Shown here piece after piece: positions 15,188 through 23,811 of a stretch of DNA of 29,832 nt. Origin of the DNA: Methanobacterium sp. GTDB lineage: Archaea > Methanobacteriota > Methanobacteria > Methanobacteriales > Methanobacteriaceae. The first letter of the stretch is position 1. Each line of letters starts with the position of its first letter. Where the stretch lies: the NCBI GenBank assembly GCA_019084405.1, contig JAHRFX010000055.1, positions 1 to 29,832 of the forward strand. Reading direction: 5' to 3'. Below the pieces are notes generated by a model, which was given only the letters and a program-made list of their open reading frames with translations, had not been told where the DNA came from and made no database searches. The position numbers and the translations under genes were made by a program.

Positions 15188-16939
15188 TTATACCTCACTG
15201 CATTGTTTTACAATTTTTTCCTGGATTTCTTTAACCCTGGCCTCGAATTCGGCTTCAGGTACAAATTTCATCCTACCAATATCTTCCTTTACCTGGAGAT
15301 TGATGATGTCTTCTGAAGCAGCTCCTCTTTCTAGAGCATCAATTGCTTTCTCCTGGAACATTATAATGGTCTGGAGCATTTTGTATTGTTTGCCAGGAGA
15401 ACAGTAGGTATCAACTTCGTGGAATGCGTTCTGTTGTAAGAAATCTTCCCGAATCATTCGGGTGGTTTCCAGAGTTATCCTTTCTTTATCAGGAAGTGCA
15501 TCCGGCCCTACGAGTTGCACAATTTCTTGAAGTTCTGATTCTTTTTGTAATAGAATCATGGCCAAATCCCTATTGGATCTCCATTCTGCATCAACATTAT
15601 CCCACCATCCCTGTACACTGTCTACATAAAGCGAGTAACTCTGTAGCCAATCAATTGAAGGGAAGTGACGTTTATCAGCAAGAGAAGCGTCCAGTGCCCA
15701 GAATACCTTACATATACGCAGGGTGTTTTGAGTTACCGGTTCAGATAAGTCCCCTCCAGGAGGTGAAACCGCACCAACAACAGATACTGATGAAACTTTT
15801 TCTTCAGTACCTACAGTAGTCACTCGGCCGGCCCTTTCATAGAACTGAGCTAATCTGGAAGCTAGATATGCAGGGTAACCTTCTTCACCAGGCATTTCTT
15901 CCAAACGTCCGGATATTTCCCGCATAGCTTCCGCCCATCGAGAGGTTGAATCTGCCATTAAAGCCACATCGTATCCCTGATCCCTGAAATACTCTGCAAT
16001 GGTTATACCGGTGTATACACATGCTTCCCGGGCTGCTACTGGCATATTAGAAGTATTTGCAATAAGTACCGTACGATCCATTAAAGGTTTACCGGTTTTA
16101 GGGTCTTCCAGTTCAGGAAACTCCTTGAGTACCTCTGTCATCTCATTACCCCTTTCACCGCAACCCACATAAACCACAATATCTGCATCTGCCCACTTAG
16201 CCAATTGCTGTTGGGTAACTGTTTTACCTGACCCAAACGGCCCAGGAATAGCGGCAGTACCACCTTTAGCAACAGGAAAAAAAGTGTCCTGTGCTCTTTG
16301 TCCAGTTATTAGTGGTATATCCGGATCAAGTTTCTTTTTGTAAGGTCGACCTTTTCTTACCGGCCATTTCTGCATCATTTGAACTTTTTCAACACCTTTT
16401 TCAGTTTCCACTTCAGCGATGTCTTCGGTAACTGTATATTCCCCTTGAGGAGCTATGGTTTTTAAAGTTCCAGAGATAGTAGGAGGGACCATGATCTTTT
16501 GTAAAACCGCAGAAGTTTCCTGAACTTCTCCGATAACGTCTCCACCCTGAACTTTATCTCCTGCAGTGACCAGAGGTTTGAAGGTCCATTTTTTATCCTT
16601 AGACAATGATGGAACATCCACCCCTCTTTTAATGTAATCCCCGGCCACGATTTTAATTTGTTCTAAAGGCCTCTGAATTCCATCAAAAATAGATCCAATA
16701 ATACCCGGTCCCAATTCTACTGAAAGAGGACCCCCGGTACTTTCTACAATTTCTCCGGGTTTAAGACCGGCAGTTTCTTCGTAAACCTGAATGGTAGCGG
16801 TGTCGCCTTCCAGCTCAATGATTTCACCAATAAGCCTATCTCCACCTACTTTAACCATCTCATACATCTGGGTTCCCTTCATCCCATCAGCGACGATAAC
16901 AGGACCCGCAATTTTAATAATTTTTCCTTCTGTAATCAT
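15188..16939 (-). CDS. ahaA: A-type ATP synthase subunit A (catalytic)
   Basis: A 583-residue catalytic subunit that makes ATP at the A3B3 head. The P-loop GPFGSGKT occupies residues 233-240 and is the archaeal A-type variant. The roughly 80-residue non-homologous insertion of A-type subunits is present (about residues 110-200), and AMREISGRLEEMPGEEGYPAYLASRLAQFYERAGR is a hallmark. No intein interrupts it. The start overlaps the end of ahaF by four bases (ATGA). Confidence 0.98.
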   Translation of the reverse strand: MITEGKIIKIAGPVIVADGMKGTQMYEMVKVGGDRLIGEIIELEGDTATIQVYEETAGLKPGEIVESTGGPLSVELGPGIIGSIFDGIQRPLEQIKIVAGDYIKRGVDVPSLSKDKKWTFKPLVTAGDKVQGGDVIGEVQETSAVLQKIMVPPTISGTLKTIAPQGEYTVTEDIAEVETEKGVEKVQMMQKWPVRKGRPYKKKLDPDIPLITGQRAQDTFFPVAKGGTAAIPGPFGSGKTVTQQQLAKWADADIVVYVGCGERGNEMTEVLKEFPELEDPKTGKPLMDRTVLIANTSNMPVAAREACVYTGITIAEYFRDQGYDVALMADSTSRWAEAMREISGRLEEMPGEEGYPAYLASRLAQFYERAGRVTTVGTEEKVSSVSVVGAVSPPGGDLSEPVTQNTLRICKVFWALDASLADKRHFPSIDWLQSYSLYVDSVQGWWDNVDAEWRSNRDLAMILLQKESELQEIVQLVGPDALPDKERITLETTRMIREDFLQQNAFHEVDTYCSPGKQYKMLQTIIMFQEKAIDALERGAASEDIINLQVKEDIGRMKFVPEAEFEARVKEIQEKIVKQCSEV

Positions 16940-17256
16940 TTTACCATCTCAACCCCAATAACTCTTTTTATCAATTCCCTCATGGGATCTGTGGCCCTAT
17001 GTGATGGGCCGGATTTATCTGGAATCTCAATTATCATAGGTAGTGCACTTGATTTGGTGAATTTTTCAATAACCTCTCTTAGTTCTTCACCTATTTTTTC
17101 GGTGATTATGATTATGGCTGTTTTTTCCTTAATCAGATTGGTTAGAATTTCTTCAGCCTCTTGTGTTGATTCAACAACGTAACCTTCTTTAATGCCCCCT
17201 AATTTGAAGCCAGTTACGGTATCAGCATCTGCTACTACTGCAATAGATGATTTCAT
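16936..17256 (-). CDS. ahaF: A-type ATP synthase subunit F
   Basis: A 106-residue central-stalk subunit with the family start SSIAVVADADTVTGFKLGGIKEGYVV and AIIIITEKIGEELREVIEKF. It binds subunit D at the base of the head and helps couple rotation. Four-base overlaps join it to ahaC before and ahaA after, evidence of tight translational coupling. Confidence 0.97.
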   Translation of the reverse strand: MKSSIAVVADADTVTGFKLGGIKEGYVVESTQEAEEILTNLIKEKTAIIIITEKIGEELREVIEKFTKSSALPMIIEIPDKSGPSHRATDPMRELIKRVIGVEMVK

Positions 17257-18410
17257 ACTAACATCTCCTTAATCACAGAGACAGGAAATCCAGATTCTCT
17301 TTTGCCCCGGACAATCACTTTTAAATTCTTAATTTCAACTTCCTTTCGGCTTAAGAAACCTATCATAGGACCTATTCCAAATGGTTTTTTTAATGATAGG
17401 GTTTTTGCAGTTTTTTGAATATATTCCGATAATGCCGCTTCAAAGGGAGCTATAGAACCGGTTTTATTATACTCAGCTAATGCATCAACCATGATAGCTG
17501 AATAATCCGTTCCTTCCAATGCACTAATCACACCAGAGACATCTTCTGATTCCATAAGATCCTTTAATTTCCAATCTCTAATTTGATATCCTTTAGAAAT
17601 CATGTAAGGACTTATATCATCATATTTCAGTCCGTCAGCTTTGGCTCTGAGAATTATTTTCAGATTTGAAGCATCTACCTGGGTACCAATATAGGGATGT
17701 AACAAGGTAGTGTTTGCATCAGATGGATCGGATACTGCTTTTAGTAAATTTTCTAAATAGAATTTATCCAAAGCAGCTTCCAGTGGTAGAACCATCCCCT
17801 TTTCTTCGTAATCTGTCAGGGCATCTTCCAGTATCTGAGAGTATTCTGTACCTTCTAACCCTATAATTACCTCAGTTACCGATTTAACTTCCACCAGCTT
17901 TTCCACTACATCACTTATTTCACCAAAAGGAATTAGTAGTTCCGCGGTCTTTTCGGGGTTAAGACCTGCTTCTTTAGCAGTGATCAATGTTTTGATATTA
18001 TTTATATCCCATTTTTTAAGTAGAACACGGAATACGTCCTTTATGCCTCCCGGAGCTATCCGGGCAATAAGATCATGTGTTTCTGCCAGTTGAATATCCA
18101 GTGCTTTTTCCAGTGGATATTTATCCACATATTTGGAGTACTCTGGAAACCCACGCAGGTAGTTTTTTACCTCTTCCAGATTTTCTGATTCGAGAATCTC
18201 TGAAAACTGTTTTTGAGTTATTAAACGTCCGATTCTTGCTCTAACTCTGGCATTAGGGTATGCATAAGGGAACATTTCAAATACTGGCTTTATGGTAACT
18301 ATAACTACAATAGCCCCTATAATGAACCCTGCTAATAATAAAAGGCCTATAAACGATTCAATAGAGGAGAAACCCATTGAGGTTACAATTGCACTAATGC
18401 TATCTGCCAT
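17253..18410 (-). CDS. ahaC: A-type ATP synthase subunit C
   Basis: A 385-residue subunit that caps the rotor ring and links it to the DF shaft. It has an N-terminal membrane segment (FIGLLLLAGFIIGAIVVIVTI, about residues 20-40), typical of methanogen AhaC, followed by three similar helical bundles, with PYAYPNARVRARIGRLI and FLSRKEVEIKNLKVIVRGKRE as family marks. It lies 15 bases after ahaE. Confidence 0.97.
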   Translation of the reverse strand: MADSISAIVTSMGFSSIESFIGLLLLAGFIIGAIVVIVTIKPVFEMFPYAYPNARVRARIGRLITQKQFSEILESENLEEVKNYLRGFPEYSKYVDKYPLEKALDIQLAETHDLIARIAPGGIKDVFRVLLKKWDINNIKTLITAKEAGLNPEKTAELLIPFGEISDVVEKLVEVKSVTEVIIGLEGTEYSQILEDALTDYEEKGMVLPLEAALDKFYLENLLKAVSDPSDANTTLLHPYIGTQVDASNLKIILRAKADGLKYDDISPYMISKGYQIRDWKLKDLMESEDVSGVISALEGTDYSAIMVDALAEYNKTGSIAPFEAALSEYIQKTAKTLSLKKPFGIGPMIGFLSRKEVEIKNLKVIVRGKRESGFPVSVIKEMLV

Positions 18411-18425
18411 AATTTATCTCCCCTA

Positions 18426-19049
18426 TTATTCGAATAGTACCTTAGCAACTTCATAACGTAATGTTTTCTTGAAACGTTGCATTCTGGCCTCGATGGTATT
18501 ATTTACCTCTATTTCACCATTTTGAGTCTTTAAAATGGCTCCTCCGATGGTATTTATATTATCACCAAGTTCCAGGATAGTTTTCGTGCCTGTTTCTTTT
18601 TCGACTACAGCTTCAATATCGTTAAGGGAATCTTTTACTTTATCCACATCATCTGATTTAAGTAAAACCTGTAAGTCTCCTCCTCCACATTCCATAGAAG
18701 CTTCTGTAATAATCTCGATTAGAGATTGCTTATATTCTGATGAAGATGTGGAAGCCAGAATCCTTAATTTTTCAAAGGCCTTCTGGAATGATTCCTCGAT
18801 AACTTCTTCTCTAGCCTCCAGATCTGCTCTTCGAGCATTCATTTTAGCTTCAGAGATGATTTGCTGATATTTCATTCGAGATTGTTTGTTGGCATCTTCC
18901 AGGATTTTTTCTTTCTCTAACTGGGCTTCTTTTTTTCCAGCCTCAATTATAGAATTACTTTCTGATTCTGCCTCTTGAATGATTTCATCAGCTTTGCTCT
19001 GAGCTTCTTGAATTATGCTGGAGACAATTTTATCTGCCCCGGCGGTCAT
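18426..19049 (-). CDS. ahaE: A-type ATP synthase subunit E
   Basis: A 207-residue peripheral-stalk subunit. The first about 100 residues are a long Ala/Glu/Lys-rich helix (IIQEAQSKADEIIQEAESESNSIIEAGKKEA) that pairs with AhaH; the C-terminal domain (NTIGGAILKTQNGEIEVNNTIEARMQRFKKTLRYEVAKVLF) binds the head. Four bases separate it from the ahaK stop. Confidence 0.97.
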   Translation of the reverse strand: MTAGADKIVSSIIQEAQSKADEIIQEAESESNSIIEAGKKEAQLEKEKILEDANKQSRMKYQQIISEAKMNARRADLEAREEVIEESFQKAFEKLRILASTSSSEYKQSLIEIITEASMECGGGDLQVLLKSDDVDKVKDSLNDIEAVVEKETGTKTILELGDNINTIGGAILKTQNGEIEVNNTIEARMQRFKKTLRYEVAKVLFE

Positions 19050-19053
19050 TTTA

Positions 19054-19542
19054 TTAAGCTCCTAATATTCCACCGAACACCATCAACAGTATAGCAATCA
19101 GGAACCCATAAATAGCCTGAGTCTCAGGCAATGCAGTAAACAAGATACCCTGAGAGAACATGTCTGGATTTTCCACAACTGCACCAACAGATGATGTAGC
19201 AGCCATACCCTGACCCATACCTGAACCTAAACCCGCAAAACCTATAGCAGCACCAGCACCTATAGCTACCAGACCTACTTCAACAGGTAAAGCAGTTTCT
19301 CCACCCAGTATTCCACCGAACACCATCAACAGTATAGCAATCAGGAACCCATAAATAGCCTGAGTCTCAGGCAATGCAGTAAACAAGATACCCTGTGCAA
19401 ACATGTCTGGATCCTCAGCCACTGCACCTACACTTCCTGCTGCAGCCATACCCTGACCTAAACCTGAACCTAAACCCGCAAAACCTACGGCAATACCGGC
19501 GCCGATTGCTGCTAAAGCTGTACCTAATGCAATATCAACCAT
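19054..19542 (-). CDS. ahaK: A-type ATP synthase proteolipid (two-hairpin subunit K)
   Basis: A 162-residue membrane ring subunit made of two tandem helical hairpins, as in Methanobacteriales (the single c unit of bacteria is duplicated). Each half has an ion-binding glutamate, E59 and E140, in LPETQAIYGF. The ATG at 19542 is chosen because GGAGG (19551-19555) lies eight bases before it; the open frame extends upstream to 19668, but that part lies within ahaI. The sequence around each glutamate (Gln in helix one, then E-T and Tyr five residues on) resembles sodium-binding rings, so Na+ coupling is likely. The halves share an 87-base identical DNA segment. Confidence 0.96.
   Translation of the reverse strand: MVDIALGTALAAIGAGIAVGFAGLGSGLGQGMAAAGSVGAVAEDPDMFAQGILFTALPETQAIYGFLIAILLMVFGGILGGETALPVEVGLVAIGAGAAIGFAGLGSGMGQGMAATSSVGAVVENPDMFSQGILFTALPETQAIYGFLIAILLMVFGGILGA
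19066..19152 (-). repeat. 87-base perfect direct repeat in ahaK, copy 2
   Basis: Identical over 87 bases to 19309-19395, 243 bases (81 codons) away, including all third codon positions. It encodes the ion-binding second helix of the C-terminal hairpin. Adjacent codons differ between halves, so the identity points to recent gene conversion. Confidence 0.9.
19309..19395 (-). repeat. 87-base perfect direct repeat in ahaK, copy 1
   Basis: Partner of 19066-19152; it encodes the ion-binding helix of the N-terminal hairpin. The identity ends abruptly on both sides (g versus a at the 5' side, t versus a at the 3' side). Confidence 0.9.
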
Positions 19543-19558
19543 TTTTTTTTCCTCCAAA

Positions 19559-21544
19559 TTAATTCCTAACTTTTGTAAACTTTCTTTTAGCCTGGAAAGC
19601 TCTGAATTTAGAACTTCCACCAATGTAAAATTGAGAAAAGAACTCAACATAATGTAAACGAAGAGCATTAATAAATGCCCCTAAGGTCTGGAATGCTCCA
19701 TTAGCAATGTGTCCCAGAACAAATATTATGGGAGCTAAAATAAATCCAATATAAGGTACCATTTCACCAATTAAGCCTGTTAAGATGTTAACAGTCATGG
19801 CAATACCACCAGTAGCCAGTGCCAAAGCAAGTAACCTGGCATATGATAGTATGGTTCCTAAAAATCCGGAAATATCCATTAAACCAAACATTCCATTTAG
19901 ATAAATCAGCATGACAAAAGCCACTGCTACTATAGCTCCACCAATGTAGATGGAACCAAACCCGGCCATGAAACTGGCACCTAACAGGCCTACACCTAAA
20001 AGCATTAATAGCCATACAATCTGGCTTCCAACTGCTTGTTTGGTTTCTCCTCTTTTAAGGTTATTGTATGCCCCTAAAACCAGGCCCACAATAGTGTAGA
20101 TAACACCTACAGTTAAAGCCATAATTAAAATGTTTTGAGGATACTTAAATGCATCTACTGCCTCAATAACTGTGGGTAGTTCCCATACCAAGAATCGCGG
20201 GAAAAAGTCTCCAAGAAGCGAATTGGTAACCAGGCCCAGTACCGTGGCCCAAATACCACATGCAACCAGAACCAGTCCAATATTTTTCATGGTCTGATTA
20301 ACTTTTCCCATTCCCCGGTAAAGAACCAGTCCCGCCAGTGCAACCACTACTCCATATGCGGCATCTGTTAAACAGAAACCAAAGAAAAAGGGAAATACTA
20401 ATGCTACCAGTATGGTTGGATCAATTTCCCGGTAACTGGGAGAAGAATACATCTCTACAAATAATTCATATGGTTTGGCAAACCGTGGGTTGTCCAGATG
20501 AACAGGTACGTCGTCCCCATCAGGGTTTTCAATATCAACCACAGAATGTCCTTGTGTTGATTCTTTAATAGTCTCCAGGGCCTTATTTTCTTTTTTAACT
20601 GGAACCCAAGCTTCCAGCATCACAGTTTTTTTGGTTTCCCCAAAAGCTGAGAATATTTCATTTCTTTCTTTTTCAATTTCCAGTTGTTCTTTTAAGACCA
20701 GAAGATCATCTTCCCACTTGGTAGCAATTTCTTTTAAGTCATTTAAAACAGATTTTCTCTCTTCTTTTAAGGCCTCCAGCCTATTATTTGACAGTTCTAT
20801 TATTTCATGGGGCCTACCTGAAAGGAGAGAGATTTCATATCTTTCAAATTCAAGCCGCCTTAAAACCCCGGTAATCTCTTCAGATTGTTCTTTAAGAGAT
20901 ATGATTAAGATATTTAAGTCGGTTTTTGATTCTCCCGAGTCAGTATAGACCAGTATTTCGTCTTTCGATTGAGCGTATTCGTCATGGAACTTTTGGTAGG
21001 CTTCTGTGGAAATTTTACCAGTTATCACTGATAAATATCTGGAATTTTTTAAATCATCAAAATTAATATCGAAGTTTATAAGTTTTTCAGCCGTTTGCAT
21101 AGATGCTACTTTTTCATTTTTTTCAGCATCTATCATGGCTAATTTTTCTTCTATATTCCTGGTTTTACTTTCCACATTGCTGAGCATTGACTCAGCTTTA
21201 TCCAAGAGAGCTTCGGCATCAATATCTTCAACTTCTCTTTTATCAAAGATTTCCGGACTGATGAAACCTTTCACCATATCTAAAATCCTGGTATCTTCCG
21301 AAGACACAGTACCCAGAAAATCAACAATTCCAGTAGTCTTCATTAAAAGAGATGATATTTTGCCAGTATAGCCAGTAACCTTGGATGGTTTTAAAATTTG
21401 TGCCCACTCAGCGTCCTGTTGAATTCGCTCAGATATGTCATGGATCTGCACAATCCCTTCCTCGTGCAAAGAACGCACGACAGAATCAGAGTACTGATCC
21501 AGAGTTATTATTTTGAGTTTATGCATTCTCGCTGGTAAGAACAT
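19559..21544 (-). CDS. ahaI: A-type ATP synthase subunit I (stator membrane subunit a)
   Basis: A 661-residue subunit. The N-terminal half is a long cytoplasmic coiled coil that anchors the peripheral stalks (starting MFLPARMHKLKIITLDQY); the C-terminal half has about seven or eight membrane spans and contains the arginine opposite the ring glutamates in NALRLHYVEFF. I start at the ATG at 21544, in line with other AhaI proteins; an in-frame GTG at 21565 overlaps the end of ahaH. The stop lies 16 bases before ahaK. Confidence 0.96.
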   Translation of the reverse strand: MFLPARMHKLKIITLDQYSDSVVRSLHEEGIVQIHDISERIQQDAEWAQILKPSKVTGYTGKISSLLMKTTGIVDFLGTVSSEDTRILDMVKGFISPEIFDKREVEDIDAEALLDKAESMLSNVESKTRNIEEKLAMIDAEKNEKVASMQTAEKLINFDINFDDLKNSRYLSVITGKISTEAYQKFHDEYAQSKDEILVYTDSGESKTDLNILIISLKEQSEEITGVLRRLEFERYEISLLSGRPHEIIELSNNRLEALKEERKSVLNDLKEIATKWEDDLLVLKEQLEIEKERNEIFSAFGETKKTVMLEAWVPVKKENKALETIKESTQGHSVVDIENPDGDDVPVHLDNPRFAKPYELFVEMYSSPSYREIDPTILVALVFPFFFGFCLTDAAYGVVVALAGLVLYRGMGKVNQTMKNIGLVLVACGIWATVLGLVTNSLLGDFFPRFLVWELPTVIEAVDAFKYPQNILIMALTVGVIYTIVGLVLGAYNNLKRGETKQAVGSQIVWLLMLLGVGLLGASFMAGFGSIYIGGAIVAVAFVMLIYLNGMFGLMDISGFLGTILSYARLLALALATGGIAMTVNILTGLIGEMVPYIGFILAPIIFVLGHIANGAFQTLGAFINALRLHYVEFFSQFYIGGSSKFRAFQAKRKFTKVRN

Positions 21545-21554
21545 GGTACTCACA

Positions 21555-21869
21555 CTACAGTACACTTTTTACAATAATATCTGAGGCCTCGTCAACCTTG
21601 CTTAAGGAATTATTTTTGGTTACCCCAACTTCCTTTTTAGCATGGTTAACAATATTCAGGGCCTCTTTTTTGGCTGTGGTTTCTGCATCAAAAATAAGTT
21701 TTTCAGCTTCTTCTTGAGCTTCCTTTTTAGCAGTTTCCATCATTTCCATGGATTTTGCCTTGGCTTCATCAATCATTTGAGCTGAATTAGTTTTAGAATC
21801 ATTAATTAACTTATCAGCATCGTTTTCAGCTTTTTTAATCGTCGTAATAGCTTCCGATATCGTTATCAT
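21555..21869 (-). CDS. ahaH: A-type ATP synthase subunit H (peripheral stalk)
   Basis: A 104-residue, almost fully helical, Ala/Lys/Glu-rich protein (ADKLINDSKTNSAQMIDEAKAKSMEMMETAKKEAQEEAEK), the partner of AhaE in the peripheral stalk coiled coil. It is the first gene of the operon. GGTGAT sits just before the ATG at 21869, and a TATA-like box is at 21904-21911. Confidence 0.95.
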   Translation of the reverse strand: MITISEAITTIKKAENDADKLINDSKTNSAQMIDEAKAKSMEMMETAKKEAQEEAEKLIFDAETTAKKEALNIVNHAKKEVGVTKNNSLSKVDEASDIIVKSVL

Positions 21870-21903
21870 TTAATCACCATGGTCATGCAAAATCTATTTT
21901 GAG

Positions 21904-21911
21904 ATATATTT
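21904..21911 (-). promoter_or_regulatory. TATA box for the ATP synthase operon
   Basis: The minus strand reads AAATATAT after AAAAGAT, an archaeal TATA-type element about 35 bases before the ahaH ATG. It gives the operon its own promoter in the 65-base gap after the citrate-synthase-like gene. Confidence 0.45.
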
Positions 21912-21934
21912 ATCTTTTACTATTTAATTTTCTA

Positions 21935-22792
21935 TTAATCCACCACTTTAGGAATACTATTTAAGGTTGCCATATTAATTTCATCAGCTGACCTGTTTTC
22001 TGCCCCATCATAATATATTTCTTCAATATCGAAGAATTTCCGGAAATCTGGTTCCCGTACCTTTTCTTCATATACATGAGATATAAGACCTGGCAATCTA
22101 CCTATCATAAAAATCCCAGTGCCTGTTCTCCAGTTAAAGCCCATATCGGATAAAATACCGGAGTTTGCTCCATCAATATTCAATTTGATGCCTTTTTTTT
22201 CCACCATAACATCCTGTACTGCCATTGCCAGACGAGTGTGATCTCCAATGCAATCATATTCCTGGGCCAGCTGGATAAGACGGGTTGCTCGGGGGTCTTC
22301 AGAATGATATCGATGGCCAAAACCAGGAACCTTATTTCCTTTTTCAAGATAATTGTTCACAAATTCCTCAGCCATTACTCTTATATCAGTTTCTGGTTTT
22401 GAATTTTGAATAAATTCCTGAAAAGCTCGCATAGACTTTTCAATTGCCCCTGCATGATTCTTTCCAAAAGCTAAAAGACCTCCAGCAATACAAGCATGTA
22501 CCTTAGATCCCGCAGATGCCATTAGCCGAGCAGCCTGAGTACTGGGAGGAGTAACTCCGTGATCACAAAATGAAACCAGTACCGCACTTAACATTTCTGA
22601 TTCTTTTTTTTCGGGTATTTCACCTTTGATTAGTAAATAAACCATTTCTGAAAAAGAAATGTTGCCAATGAGGTTCTCTTGGGAATATCCCCTGGTAACT
22701 ATATTATTAGGTTCGACTTTGGTTATGGATGTCCTCCATTTAGGGTTATTAATTTTGAATACATTCTCTAGTGATTCTCTTCCAATTGCCAT
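21935..22792 (-). CDS. short citrate-synthase-fold enzyme (citryl-CoA lyase-like)
   Basis: A 285-residue protein of the citrate synthase superfamily, shorter than citrate synthases (about 370-430 residues), matching the group often annotated as citryl-CoA lyase. The catalytic His-His-Asp set is visible at H113 (KNHAGA), H160 (GFGHRYHSEDPRAT) and D207 (NIDGANSGILSDMG). It would cleave or form a tricarboxylyl-CoA from acetyl-CoA (or similar) and an oxo-acid; direction and substrate are not known. GGAGGTG eight bases before the ATG at 22792 sets the start, and TTTATAAG near 22823 may be a promoter. It lies downstream of an Fe-S hydro-lyase, a U32-like protein and a PrpD-like dehydratase on the same strand. 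Confidence 0.85.
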   Translation of the reverse strand: MAIGRESLENVFKINNPKWRTSITKVEPNNIVTRGYSQENLIGNISFSEMVYLLIKGEIPEKKESEMLSAVLVSFCDHGVTPPSTQAARLMASAGSKVHACIAGGLLAFGKNHAGAIEKSMRAFQEFIQNSKPETDIRVMAEEFVNNYLEKGNKVPGFGHRYHSEDPRATRLIQLAQEYDCIGDHTRLAMAVQDVMVEKKGIKLNIDGANSGILSDMGFNWRTGTGIFMIGRLPGLISHVYEEKVREPDFRKFFDIEEIYYDGAENRSADEINMATLNSIPKVVD

Positions 22793-22891
22793 TACTACAC
22801 ACCTCCAAGAATAGGTGGTGAACTTATAAATTCAGATAAAAATTGAAATAAATAATATCTATTTATTCAATGAAACAACTTCCATCCTCAT

Positions 22892-23734
22892 TTACAACTC
22901 TATAATTGCTTTTCTAGGCTCTATACAACAGCAAGGCCTCATAGAAACAATTCTAACTCCGCTGGCCCTTTGAGGCCCAACTTTAACAAAGGAACCCAAA
23001 GCAGTTGCTGAGCCACCCAGGCCCAGAGGACCTACTTTAGCCCGATTTATAGAATCAGTTATATAATTTTCTACAGGGGACTGTTGATTTAAATCCCCAT
23101 AAGCCATTGCCTTTAGCATTAAACTTGTAGCTTCAAAATGAGTTCTACCAATGCCTACTGCAGGGATACATGGAGTGCATCCTACCATTGAAACCTCTGA
23201 TTTCATCCATGTAACAACTTGCCCAAATACTTTTCTATTATCTCTCTTGTGGAAAACCCTATAAGTACTTGACCGTATTTCTGGGCCGCCCCCTAACATC
23301 AATATATGGATTTTAATCTTATTTCCTCTTATTGAATCAACTAAAAAGGCAGGAGGAGTCAGTTTTCCAGGATCTTCGAATAGTCCCTTGCTCTGTTCAA
23401 TTCGCTGAATATCATCTCCTTTAACAGCCATTGGCCTTGCGGGCAGGTCTTGAAGACCTTTTTCTATTCCTTTACTTATATCTTCAAAAAATTTACCAGG
23501 TAATGTGGTTTCATTTCCTATTTCCACTATAACATGAGGGATTCCAGTATCATCACACAGGGGAAGGTCCTTTTTTTCTGCAATTCTAGCATTTTCAAGT
23601 AAAATTTCAAGGGCCCAGATGGCATTTTCATTAGATTCTACTTTAAGGGCATTTTGATAGGCATCTATCTGATCCTGGCGAAATGTGGTGCTGGCTTTTA
23701 TGACTGCTTTTTGAACCTGATGAATAAGATTCAT
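22892..23734 (-). CDS. Fe-S hydro-lyase alpha subunit (fumarase/tartrate dehydratase type)
   Basis: A 280-residue protein of the class I fumarase alpha-subunit family, which uses a [4Fe-4S] cluster to add or remove water. Cysteines at the expected positions are C60 (LPLCDDTGIP), C186/C189 (VGCTPCIPAVGIGRTH) and a run of three, C268-C270 (MRPCCCIEPRKA). The triple cysteine and the CTPC motif differ from typical fumarases. The beta subunit, normally required, is not in the window. In Methanobacteriales fumarase serves the reductive branch of the citric acid cycle; this gene could be that, or the hydro-lyase of the neighbouring pathway. AGGAGG precedes the ATG at 23734. Confidence 0.85.
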   Translation of the reverse strand: MNLIHQVQKAVIKASTTFRQDQIDAYQNALKVESNENAIWALEILLENARIAEKKDLPLCDDTGIPHVIVEIGNETTLPGKFFEDISKGIEKGLQDLPARPMAVKGDDIQRIEQSKGLFEDPGKLTPPAFLVDSIRGNKIKIHILMLGGGPEIRSSTYRVFHKRDNRKVFGQVVTWMKSEVSMVGCTPCIPAVGIGRTHFEATSLMLKAMAYGDLNQQSPVENYITDSINRAKVGPLGLGGSATALGSFVKVGPQRASGVRIVSMRPCCCIEPRKAIIEL

Positions 23735-23811
23735 ACTTTCCTCCTTTTACTGTTTATAAGATTTTCCATAATAACAAAAAAATTAGATTAATGATTATAC
23801 TATACCTGTCA

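Noticed and set aside
15424..15819. 131-codon plus-strand open frame
   Set aside because: Antisense to the unmistakable ahaA gene.
19543..19668. N-terminal extension of ahaK
   Set aside because: The open frame runs on, but this part lies in the end of ahaI, has no ribosome site and does not match proteolipids; GGAGG before the ATG at 19542 marks the true start.
20338..21371. Several plus-strand open frames
   Set aside because: All are antisense to ahaI and have biased composition produced by its coiled coil on the other strand.
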